DNA of 22,529 nucleotides, taken from JAEMQF01 sp031419715 (GTDB lineage Bacteria; Pseudomonadota; Gammaproteobacteria; Burkholderiales; Burkholderiaceae_C). The stretch lies in NCBI GenBank assembly GCA_031419715.1, contig JANOLJ010000174.1, forward strand, positions 1-22,529, given 5' to 3'. A program made the translations under genes and the position numbers. Every line of letters begins with the position of its first letter. Positions within the stretch are counted from its first letter, which is position 1. Of this stretch, positions 15,399 to 22,159 are shown one piece after another. Under the pieces are notes generated by a model that saw only the letters and a program-made list of their open reading frames with translations, ran no database searches and was not told the origin of the DNA.

Positions 15399-16733
15399 AT
15401 GGACGTGAACCGACTCGACACGCTGTCGGCAACTGAGGCTGCGCAGGCCATACAGGCAGGCTCCATCAGCTCGGTGCAGCTGGTCGAGGCCTGCCTGGCG
15501 CGCATCCGCGACATGGAGCCCAAGGTTCAAGCGTGGCAGTTTCTCGACGAAGCGCATGCGCTGGCGCAGGCGCGCATGCGCGACGCCGACCGCGCCGAAG
15601 GCCGCGCGACCGGCGCGCTGCACGGCGTTCCGGTGGGCATCAAAGACATCATCGACACGGCGGACATGCCCACCGAAGACGGCACGGTGCTGCACGCCGG
15701 GCGCACTCCGGATCGCGACGCGACGGTGGTGGCAATGCTGCGCGCGGCCGGCGCGGTGATCATGGGCAAGACGGTGACCACGGAGTGCGCGACGCTTTCG
15801 CCCGGCAAGACGCGCAATCCCCACAATCTTGAACGCACGCCCGGCGGCTCGTCGTCCGGCTCGGCGGCGGCGGTCGCGTCGGGCATGGTGCCCTTGGCGA
15901 TCGGCACGCAGACGAACGGCTCCGTGATCCGCCCTGCGTCGTTTTGCGGTGTCTATGGGTTCAAGCCGACGCACGGCCTGGTGCCGCGCCACGGCATCCT
16001 GAAACTCTCGCGCACGCTCGACACGGTGGGCGTGTTCGCGCGCACTTTGGAAGACATCGCGCTGATCGCTGAGCAGATCATCGGCTACGACGAGCGCGAC
16101 CCGGACACCCGCCCACGCGCCAAGCCGGCGTTGCAGCGCACCCTCAACGAGGAGCCACCGTTCGCGCCACGCCTGGCGTTCATCAAGACGCCGATGTGGA
16201 GCCGCGCCGAGGCGTCCACCGGTGAGGCCTTCACCGAGTTGACGCAGTCGCTCGGTGCGCAATGCGAAGCGCGCGAACTGCCGACGGCGCTGAACGATGC
16301 CTGGGACTGGATGCGCACCATCCAGGAAGCCGAAATGGCGCCCTACCTCGATCTTGAATGGGAACGCGGCCGGGAGTCTTTATCGACGCCATTGCGCGAG
16401 CAGCTCGCGCGCGGGCGCGCCATCCTCGCGCTCGACCATCAGAAAGCCGTGGCGCGCATCGCCCCGATGATCGCGGGTTTCGACGAGTTGTTCGAGAACT
16501 TCGACGCCATCGTCACGCCCTCCGCGCCCGGCGAGGCACCGCCGGCCGCGACCACGGGCGACCCGGTGTTCTGCTCGCTGTGGTCGATGTGCGGCATGCC
16601 GGCGCTGAACCTGCCCTTGATGTCGGGCCCGGCCGGGCTGCCGCTGGGCGTGCAGCTCGTCGGCAGGCGCGAGGGCGATGCCCGGCTGCTGCGCACCGCG
16701 CGCTGGCTTGCGCGCCATGTTCAACACGGGTGA
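15399..16733 (+). CDS. Amidase (amidase signature family)
   Basis: Amidase signature hydrolase of 444 residues, which cleaves carboxamide or related bonds through a Ser-cisSer-Lys triad. The triad is complete: K82 in VGIKDIIDTAD, S151 in TPGGSSSGSAAA and S175 in TNGSVIRPASFCG. The spacing of 24 residues between S151 and S175, and 69 between K82 and S151, fits the family (FAAH and malonamidase E2 as remembered). The oxyanion-region sequence is TQTNGS where many members have TDTGGS. It starts 15 bases downstream of dctM and is presumably in the same transcript, so it may act on the imported solute. The true substrate is unknown. Similar TRAP-plus-amidase clusters occur in Burkholderiales by my recall. 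Confidence 0.93.
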   Translation: MDVNRLDTLSATEAAQAIQAGSISSVQLVEACLARIRDMEPKVQAWQFLDEAHALAQARMRDADRAEGRATGALHGVPVGIKDIIDTADMPTEDGTVLHAGRTPDRDATVVAMLRAAGAVIMGKTVTTECATLSPGKTRNPHNLERTPGGSSSGSAAAVASGMVPLAIGTQTNGSVIRPASFCGVYGFKPTHGLVPRHGILKLSRTLDTVGVFARTLEDIALIAEQIIGYDERDPDTRPRAKPALQRTLNEEPPFAPRLAFIKTPMWSRAEASTGEAFTELTQSLGAQCEARELPTALNDAWDWMRTIQEAEMAPYLDLEWERGRESLSTPLREQLARGRAILALDHQKAVARIAPMIAGFDELFENFDAIVTPSAPGEAPPAATTGDPVFCSLWSMCGMPALNLPLMSGPAGLPLGVQLVGRREGDARLLRTARWLARHVQHG

Positions 16734-16766
16734 GCCCCAGACACTCAGCCCTTCAGGAGTTCAAAC

Positions 16767-16934
16767 ATGCCGGTCAAACTGTTTTCCGCGGTGGTTGCCA
16801 TCGCGCTGATGCTGAGTTTCCTCGGCGCCATCGTGTTCAAGCTCAAGGAAGTCGCGCTCGGTGTCGTCGCACTCATCGGCATCGTGATGATGTTGGTCGA
16901 CCTGTGGCAGTCTTTGCAGAAGGCCGACGACTGA
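16767..16934 (+). CDS. Small membrane protein (55 residues), end of the TRAP operon
   Basis: A 55-residue protein. It starts at ATG 16767 with AGGAG at 16755-16759 (7-base spacer) and ends at TGA 16932-16934. Residues about 5-24 (LFSAVVAIALMLSFLGAIVF) and about 29-45 (VALGVVALIGIVMMLVD) are hydrophobic helices joined by KLKE, with a polar end QSLQKADD, consistent with a two-helix hairpin in the inner membrane. I do not recognise a family. It lies 33 bases after the amidase stop on the same strand, so it is likely the last gene of the operon. A role as a small accessory to the transporter is only an inference from position. Confidence 0.8.
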   Translation: MPVKLFSAVVAIALMLSFLGAIVFKLKEVALGVVALIGIVMMLVDLWQSLQKADD

Positions 16935-17269
16935 GCTTCGTTGGATAAGGGGTTTGGGGCGGCATTCGGCCCGTTGCTGGCCTTCGTTGCTCGCTGCGTG
17001 CAGAAGTCGAGCAGCGTGGCAGTCGGCCTGGGGTACATTCTCCGGCCCACACTCGCGGGGCACCGGATTGCGCCCAGTTGGGTCGTGCCATCAACACGGT
17101 GTTCTCTTGCTCAGGTCGAGGACACCGCGAATGGGACCTGCGCCCGTACCCCAAACCGCCAGCCCCGACACCCGGGCGGCAGGGCACGGCGTGGCATGCC
17201 ATCGGAGGTTGAAACAGGGCGCCGCCGTCGCCTTGCAGCCACGACGATGGCCGGCCGACATGGCTGACC
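16935..17269. other. Gap of 335 bases without a convincing gene
   Basis: Between the small membrane protein and the convergent acetyltransferase gene. Reading frames of about 100-150 codons exist on both strands, but their residue mix (Arg, Pro, Ser) and lack of a ribosome site make them unlikely. The stretch contains a strong hairpin and a long-range complementary pair described separately, and a 10-base palindrome TGGCATGCCA at 17192-17201. No tRNA or recognised RNA family was seen. Confidence 0.5.
17029..17153. other. Foldable segment: closing helix plus strong internal hairpin
   Basis: TGGGGTAC (17029-17036) is perfectly complementary to GTACCCCA (17146-17153). Inside, CGGTGTTCTC (17097-17106) pairs with GAGGACACCG (17118-17127) with one G-U pair across an 11-base loop. 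This is consistent with a structured RNA of about 125 bases, but no family is recognised and the strand is not settled. Confidence 0.35.
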
Positions 17270-17779
17270 TCAGCGCGTGAGCAGCGAAATCTCCAGGATC
17301 TCTTCGTCGTCGTCGAACTCACCCGTGAGGCGAAATCCGCAGCGCTCGTAAAACCCGATCGGGCTGTGCGGGCCGGGCACGCATGACGTGCGCAGCAGCG
17401 ATTGCCCGGGCCGCGTGCGTGCGTGTTCGATCACCAGGCGCAGTGCGGCGCGGCCGTGGCCGCGGCCCTGGTGGCGCTCGTCGATCATGAAACGCCACAG
17501 GCTCAACCGTGCCGGGCCTATCCAGTCGGGCAGCAGCGTGGGGTCTTCGAGCATCACAAAGCCCACGGCGTTCTCGCCCGCATAGACCGCGCGAGACCAG
17601 GCCTCGGGGTGGAAATAGGCTTGGGCGATCGAGATGGCGTTGCTCGCGACATAGGGCTGCTGTAGCCCCGACACGCGCAGGTCGGTGATGGCGCGCACGG
17701 TTTGCGCCGTGACTTCCTGAAGCGATACCCGAGGCGCGCGGCCCCGCGAAGGCGTGAGTGAGGGTTCGATGGCGGGCAT
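17270..17779 (-). CDS. GNAT family N-acetyltransferase, diamine/spermidine acetyltransferase-like
   Basis: Cytoplasmic acetyl-CoA-dependent N-acetyltransferase of 169 residues. ATG 17779 is preceded by AAGGA with a 7-base spacer. Sequence marks are VASNAISIAQAYFHPEAW, LWRFMIDERHQGRGHGRAAL (coenzyme-A pyrophosphate loop, about residues 104-113) and HSPIGFYERCGFRLTGEFDD at the C-terminus. The combination resembles PaiA/BltD-like spermine-spermidine acetyltransferases, so a polyamine substrate is plausible but not shown. It lies 32 bases downstream of the cytochrome b561 gene on the same strand and could share a transcript. Confidence 0.88.
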   Translation of the reverse strand: MPAIEPSLTPSRGRAPRVSLQEVTAQTVRAITDLRVSGLQQPYVASNAISIAQAYFHPEAWSRAVYAGENAVGFVMLEDPTLLPDWIGPARLSLWRFMIDERHQGRGHGRAALRLVIEHARTRPGQSLLRTSCVPGPHSPIGFYERCGFRLTGEFDDDEEILEISLLTR

Positions 17780-17811
17780 ACGATCGTCCTTGGCGCTGCG
17801 GCAGAGAATTG

Positions 17812-18351
17812 TCAACCACCACGCCGCGGTGACATGCGCGAGAGCAGGCCGTCGCGATCCACCCAGTGATGCTTCAACGCCGCGGCGACGTGGCCGATCA
17901 CGAGCAGTCCGAGCGCTGTGCCGAACACCTGGTGCAAGACTTTCGTGGCGTCGGCCAGCGCCTGGCCCACCGGCACGAAGTCCGGCAGTGGCAGCGCGCC
18001 GAAGAGCACAACGGGATGCCCGGCCGCCGAGCTGTAGGCCCAGCCCGACAGCGGCACGCCGAAGAACAGCGCGTACATCAACCAGTGCACGCCGCGCGCG
18101 GCGCGCGCCTGCCAGCGCGGCATCGCCACTTCGGCGGGCGGGCGATGCGTCAGGCGCCACAGCAGGCGCAGTGCCGACAGCGCCAAGATGCACACCCCTG
18201 CCGACTTGTGCCAGCCGTAGAGTTGGTCGCGCTGCGGTGTTTCCGGCAGCTCGTGCATGTACAGGCCCAGGCTGAAGGTGGCGACGATCGCCAGCGCGAG
18301 CAGCCAGTGCAGGGCAATCGCGGTTCGGGTGTAGCGTGCTGGTGGGTTCAT
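17812..18351 (-). CDS. Cytochrome b561 (CybB-like)
   Basis: Inner-membrane di-heme cytochrome of 179 residues with four membrane helices, which transfers electrons from quinol or superoxide (as in E. coli CybB). The predicted heme ligand histidines are H15 (ALHWLLA), H48 (GWHKSAG), H140 (LHQVFG) and H154 (IGHVAAALKHHW), in the spacing expected for this family. Start ATG 18349-18351 gives MNPPARYTRTAIALHW, a classical opening. In-frame sequence above this start runs antisense over the next gene and is not real. It is divergent from the carboxymuconolactone decarboxylase-like gene, with 99 bases between. Confidence 0.93.
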   Translation of the reverse strand: MNPPARYTRTAIALHWLLALAIVATFSLGLYMHELPETPQRDQLYGWHKSAGVCILALSALRLLWRLTHRPPAEVAMPRWQARAARGVHWLMYALFFGVPLSGWAYSSAAGHPVVLFGALPLPDFVPVGQALADATKVLHQVFGTALGLLVIGHVAAALKHHWVDRDGLLSRMSPRRGG

Positions 18352-18450
18352 TGTGTTGTCGTCGGCCCGGTTCACACCGCACTGTACCGGCCCGGCGCGG
18401 GCGAGAATCAAAGCCTCCGGCGCGCCACCCATCCACCTGAAGTACCGACC

Positions 18451-19011
18451 ATGACCCGACTGCCCCTCGTGAACGCCGACACCCCCGGCGTCGACGCCGA
18501 ACTCGTGCGCGCCGTGCAACTGCGCCGAGGCGGCGAGTTGCTGAACCTGGACCGCCTGCTGCTGCACAGCACGCCGGTGGCGCGCGGCTGGAATGCCTAC
18601 ATGGGCGCGATCCGCAGCGGCTGCGCTCTCGACGCGGCTGCGCGCGAACTGGCGATCCTGCTCGTCGCGCGGCTGAACCGCGCGCCTTATGAGTTCATGC
18701 AGCACGCACCGGTGGCGCGAGCGGCAGGTGTGTCGCAGCCGCAGATCGACGCGATCGATGTCTGGGCCGAATCCGCGCTCTTCGCGCCACGCGAGCGCGC
18801 CGTGCTTGCCTACACGCAGGCGATGACGATCGACGTGCAAGTGCCCACGCCGGTCTTCGATGCGCTGCGCCCCTGGTTCAATCATCGCGAAATCGTCGAG
18901 CTCACGGCGACGATCGCGGCGTACAACATGGTGTCGCGCTTTCTCGAAGCGCTGGGCATCGAGCCCGAACCGGGCTTGGCGGCGCAGGCCACGCAGGCGG
19001 GTCACGCATGA
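18451..19011 (+). CDS. Carboxymuconolactone decarboxylase-like (CMD/AhpD fold) protein
   Basis: A 186-residue helical protein of the CMD family (PF02627). Typical marks are GGELLNLDRLLLHSTPVARG, ARELAILLVARLNRAPYEFM followed by QHAPVARAAGVS, and FNHREIVELTATIAAYNMVSR at the C-terminus. The CxxC pair used by AhpD-type peroxidases is absent, while H85 in the YEFMQHAP segment is kept, so it is unlikely to be a thiol peroxidase. Its reaction is unknown. ATG 18451 opens MTRLPLV. The stop overlaps the next start (ATGA at 19008-19011), so it is translationally coupled to the nitronate monooxygenase gene, suggesting both act on the same compound. Confidence 0.9.
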   Translation: MTRLPLVNADTPGVDAELVRAVQLRRGGELLNLDRLLLHSTPVARGWNAYMGAIRSGCALDAAARELAILLVARLNRAPYEFMQHAPVARAAGVSQPQIDAIDVWAESALFAPRERAVLAYTQAMTIDVQVPTPVFDALRPWFNHREIVELTATIAAYNMVSRFLEALGIEPEPGLAAQATQAGHA

Positions 19012-20084
19012 GCTTGCAGGCCTTACTCGGCGTCGATCTGCCCATCGTGCAGGCACCGATGGCGGGCTCGCAAGGCCATGCGCTGGCCGCTGCCGTGAGC
19101 AACGCCGGGGCCCTGGGCTCGCTGCCCTGCGCCCTGCTCGGCTTGGCCGCGATGCGCGATGAGCTCAGCGCCTTGACTGTGGCGACCGCGGCGACCGCGG
19201 CGACCGCACGGCCGTTCAACGTCAACTTCTTTTGCCACGCCCCACCGACGCCCGATGCGCAACGCGAAGCACAGTGGCGCGATGCGCTCGCGCCGTACTA
19301 CCGCGAATTCGGCCTGGACCCGCGAACCCTGCTGACGCCGCTGACCCCGACGAGCGCGCCGAGTCGGGCGCCGTTCAGCCTGGAAGCGGCGCAACTCCTC
19401 GCGCAATTTCGGCCGCCGATCCTGAGCTTCCATTTCGGCCTGCCGGCGCCTGATCTGCTGGAGCATGTGCGCAGTTGGGGCGCCAAAGTATTGGCCAGCG
19501 CGACGACGCTGGAGGAGGCGCGCTGGCTGGAGGCGCGAGGCGTGGACGCCATCATTGCGCAGGGTGTCGAAGCCGGCGGCCACCGCGGCATGTTCCTCAG
19601 CGATGACGTGACCACGCAGGTAGGCACGTTCGCGCTGCTGCCCCAAGTGGTGCGTGCCGTGAGCCGGCCGGTGATCGCCGCGGGCGGCATTGCCGACGCC
19701 GCCGGTGTGGCCGCGGCGCTCGCGCTCGGTGCCGCGGGCGTGCAGCTCGGCACCGCCTACCTCTTGTGCCCCGAAGCGACGACGAGCGCCGTGCATCGCG
19801 CGGCCCTGCAAAGCAAATCGGCGCACCACACCGCGTTGACGAATCTGTTCAGCGGCAGGCCGGCGCGCGGCATCGTGAACCGGCTGATGCGCGAGCTCGG
19901 GCCGATCTCCAACCTCGCGCCCGCGTTCCCGTTGGCCAGTGCGGGCATCACGCCGCTGCGCGCGCACGCTGAAGCCAACGGGTCGGGAGATTTTTCGCCG
20001 CTCTGGTCAGGCCAGAATGCGAGCGGGTGCAGGGCAATACCCGCCGCCGAGTTGACCCGCCAGTTGGCGGGCGGCTTGCGGTGA
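19008..20084 (+). CDS. Nitronate monooxygenase (2-nitropropane dioxygenase family)
   Basis: FMN-dependent enzyme of 358 residues that oxidises alkyl nitronates such as propionate-3-nitronate, detoxifying nitro compounds. Family marks are LPIVQAPMAGSQGHALAAAV at the N-terminus, PFNVNFFCHAPP, ILSFHFGLPAP, AQGVEAGGHRGMF (nitronate/flavin site His), PVIAAGGIADAAGVAAALAL (phosphate-binding loop) and GVQLGTAYLLCPEATTSA. The Ser/Ala-rich end has a region SGDFSPLWSGQNA typical of class I enzymes. The overlap with the CMD-like gene gives coupled translation. A 9-base in-frame tandem repeat (Ala-Thr-Ala three times) lies near residue 59. Confidence 0.93.
   Translation: MSLQALLGVDLPIVQAPMAGSQGHALAAAVSNAGALGSLPCALLGLAAMRDELSALTVATAATAATARPFNVNFFCHAPPTPDAQREAQWRDALAPYYREFGLDPRTLLTPLTPTSAPSRAPFSLEAAQLLAQFRPPILSFHFGLPAPDLLEHVRSWGAKVLASATTLEEARWLEARGVDAIIAQGVEAGGHRGMFLSDDVTTQVGTFALLPQVVRAVSRPVIAAGGIADAAGVAAALALGAAGVQLGTAYLLCPEATTSAVHRAALQSKSAHHTALTNLFSGRPARGIVNRLMRELGPISNLAPAFPLASAGITPLRAHAEANGSGDFSPLWSGQNASGCRAIPAAELTRQLAGGLR
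19182..19208 (+). repeat. In-frame 9-base tandem repeat, three copies
   Basis: GCGACCGCG, GCGACCGCG and GCGACCGCA in the nitronate monooxygenase gene, encoding Ala-Thr-Ala three times at residues 59-67. It is likely a slippage product in a surface loop; the reading frame is kept. Confidence 0.9.
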
Positions 20085-20208
20085 GCTTGCGCCGCGCGCC
20101 AACGCGCCGTGCGAGCGGCGTCGAGTTCATCAACCGGCCCCGGCGCAGGGCACGAGTCTCGCCGACCGAGCACCATCATCACCGCCACTCTTGTTCAGAG
20201 GAATTCCC

Positions 20209-20880
20209 ATGCCGTACTTGATGAGGCTCGGTCGCATGGCTCGCGGTGCGATCTGTTCATTCATGGCGGCGTTGCTGTGCATCGCGGCGATCGCGCCGAC
20301 CTCCGCGTTCGCGCAGGACTCGGCTGGCCTGGCGAAGTGGCTGGGCGCGGCGCACCGCAGCGCGAGCAACGTCGCGCGCGACGGGTTTCGGCACCCGATC
20401 GAATCGCTCACGTTCTTCGGCCTGCGTGACGACAGCGGCGTCGTCGAGATCCTGCCGGGCAGCGGCGGCAAGCACGAGATCGCACCGCCCGGCAGCGCCG
20501 ACTTCGTGCTGACGTTTCGCAACCTGCACAACTGGATCGAGCGCGGAGAAGTCGAAGGCGCGCTCGCGGCGTTTCACAAGACCCTCAAGCCGGGCGGCAT
20601 CCTCGGCGTGGTCGATCACCGCGGGCGCACCGACGCTTCGCAAGAAGCGCAGATGAAATCGGGCTATGTGCGCGAAGACTACGCGATCGCGATCATCGAA
20701 AAAGCCGGCTTCACGCTGGCCGGTGCGTCCGAGGTCAACGCGAACCCGAAAGACACCAAAGACCATCCCGAAGGCATCTGGACCCTGCCGCCCATCTATC
20801 GAATGAAAGACCAGGATCGCGCGAAGTACCAGGCGATCGGCGAAAGCGATCGCTTCACGCTCAGGTTCGTCAAGCGGTAG
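20209..20880 (+). CDS. Exported methyltransferase-like protein (COG4798 type) with a shortened SAM domain
   Basis: Resembles the small exported class I SAM-dependent methyltransferase family of COG4798. 223 residues. The N-terminus has a Sec-type signal peptide (hydrophobic about 14-33, cleavage near SAFA-QDS). Family marks present are NVARDGFRHPIESLTFFGL, VVEILPGSGG (motif I, 78-87), FVLTFRNLHNWIERGE, ALKPGG-like TLKPGGILGVVDHRG, EKAGFTLAGASEVNANPKD and ESDRFTLRFVKR. Only about 10 residues separate motif I from the FVLTFRN strand, where relatives have about 70-80 by recall, so strands 2 and 3 of the SAM fold are missing. ATG 20209 has AGAGGAA 5 bases upstream. It stands alone, 124 bases after the nitronate monooxygenase gene. 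Confidence 0.82.
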   Translation: MPYLMRLGRMARGAICSFMAALLCIAAIAPTSAFAQDSAGLAKWLGAAHRSASNVARDGFRHPIESLTFFGLRDDSGVVEILPGSGGKHEIAPPGSADFVLTFRNLHNWIERGEVEGALAAFHKTLKPGGILGVVDHRGRTDASQEAQMKSGYVREDYAIAIIEKAGFTLAGASEVNANPKDTKDHPEGIWTLPPIYRMKDQDRAKYQAIGESDRFTLRFVKR

Positions 20881-21106
20881 CCAGCGCACCGAGGGGCCCG
20901 AGCGCGGGCTCAAGCTATCCCAGCGGGGGTGGTGATTCGTGAGCGCCGATGACAGGGCCAGCCTGTGAGCGACGACTTGCGACGGGCTCGCTCAGTGGGG
21001 CAATTGCGGCCGAATCGAAGCGGACGCGACGCGGAGAAGCTTGACGCGTGTAGAGGCACAATCAGACCGTCCCTCACGCAGGCGGATCACTCTGTAGGTT
21101 CTCACC

Positions 21107-22159
21107 TTGGCCAGCTCGGAACAACTCAAGGCGCTCATCAAGTCGCACATCAGTCGCGACGACGGCCAGTTCTTTTCCGTCGCGATGCAAGTGGCTGCGC
21201 ACGAAGCAAAGCTGGGCCATGGAAAGCTCGCGGTAGAACTGCGCGACATGATCGATGCTGCCAAGACGCGCCTGGGTCAAGATTCCTCGGGCAAGCTGGT
21301 GCCCATCGCGGGAGCGCTGAGCAGCCTAGCCAAGCCGCGCGGTGAGCTTGCCAATCTGCTAACGGTGACCTACCCGGCCAGCCGGCTGAGTGACATGGTT
21401 CTCGACGATCTGGCGGCCAGCCAACTCGCGCGCATCATCAAGGAGCAGCGCCTGCTGGCCCGAATCAGGGAGCATGGGCTCTCGCCGCGCCGGAAGCTAT
21501 TGCTGGTCGGCCCGCCTGGAACTGGAAAGACGATGACGGCTTCCGCGTTGGCGGGTGAGTTGGGCATCCCGCTCTTCCTGGTGCGCCTCGATTCGTTGAT
21601 CACGAAGTTCATGGGCGAGACAGCGTCCAAGCTGCGGCAGGTCTTCGATGCCATCGCCGACCTTCGGGGTGTCTACTTCTTCGATGAGTTCGATGCCATC
21701 GGATCGCAGCGCGGCGCAGCAAACGACGTGGGCGAGATTCGGCGCGTGCTGAATAGCTTCTTGCAGATGATCGAGCATGACCAGTCCAACAGTCTCATCA
21801 TCGCTGCGACGAACCACCCGGGCGTTCTAGACAACGCCTTGTTCCGGCGCTTTGATGACGTGGTGGAGTACCACTTACCCACACCAGCGCAGGCGGTCGC
21901 TTTGATCCGGTCGCGTTTGGGGTCGTTCGCTCCCAAGCCGTTCAAGAAGGACGGGTTGGCCGAGCAAGCGGAGGGCTTGAGCTACGCTGAGATTTGCCGT
22001 GCCGTGGACGAGGCCGTCAAGGACGCGATCATGCATGATCAAACCAAAGTGCAACGGGCCGAACTGGGGCGTGCGTTAGAGGCGCGCCGCCTCATCGCCT
22101 CGAAGCTGGCCCAGAATAGCAAGCACATGTCAGACCATGCCGGATCAAACCAGCGATAA
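21107..22159 (+). CDS. AAA family ATPase, partner of an S8 peptidase
   Basis: Cytoplasmic AAA+ ATPase of 350 residues, of the FtsH/katanin-like single-domain type. Residues 1 to about 130 are helical and contain a conserved N-terminal segment (LKALIKSHISRDD) but no recognised domain. Walker A GPPGTGKT is at 135-142, the pore-loop-like KFMGETASKLRQVF at 167-180, Walker B VYFFDEFD at 189-196, sensor 1 AATNH with N236, and the arginine finger pair at RRFDDV (247-248). A TTG codon starts the gene at 21107; no better in-frame ATG exists before the conserved part. It overlaps the next gene by 23 bases, and the pair is typical of AAA ATPase/S8 peptidase modules in accessory islands. GC is lower than in the left part of the window. 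Confidence 0.88.
   Translation: MASSEQLKALIKSHISRDDGQFFSVAMQVAAHEAKLGHGKLAVELRDMIDAAKTRLGQDSSGKLVPIAGALSSLAKPRGELANLLTVTYPASRLSDMVLDDLAASQLARIIKEQRLLARIREHGLSPRRKLLLVGPPGTGKTMTASALAGELGIPLFLVRLDSLITKFMGETASKLRQVFDAIADLRGVYFFDEFDAIGSQRGAANDVGEIRRVLNSFLQMIEHDQSNSLIIAATNHPGVLDNALFRRFDDVVEYHLPTPAQAVALIRSRLGSFAPKPFKKDGLAEQAEGLSYAEICRAVDEAVKDAIMHDQTKVQRAELGRALEARRLIASKLAQNSKHMSDHAGSNQR

Noticed and set aside
16941..17267. Plus-strand frame of about 108 codons (opening MDKGFGAAFGPLLAFVARC)
   Set aside because: The first 40 residues look protein-like, but there is no ribosome site, no known family and the tail is Arg/Pro-rich. It is not strong enough to call.
16935..17269. 6S RNA or another known structured RNA
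   Set aside because: The folding potential is suggestive, but I could not match conserved core sequences of 6S, SRP, RNase P or tmRNA on either strand.
17780..18436. Upstream extension of the acetyltransferase frame
   Set aside because: It runs through the cytochrome b561 gene in another frame. The ATG at 17779 with AAGGA is the clear start.
18352..19056. Upstream extension of the cytochrome b561 frame
   Set aside because: It is antisense to the CMD-like gene; the family N-terminus begins exactly at ATG 18351.
21030..21106. Promoter for the AAA gene (TTGACG near 21040)
   Set aside because: The -35-like hexamer is present, but no -10-like hexamer lies 16-18 bases downstream; the nearest candidate (CACAAT) is only about 10 bases away.
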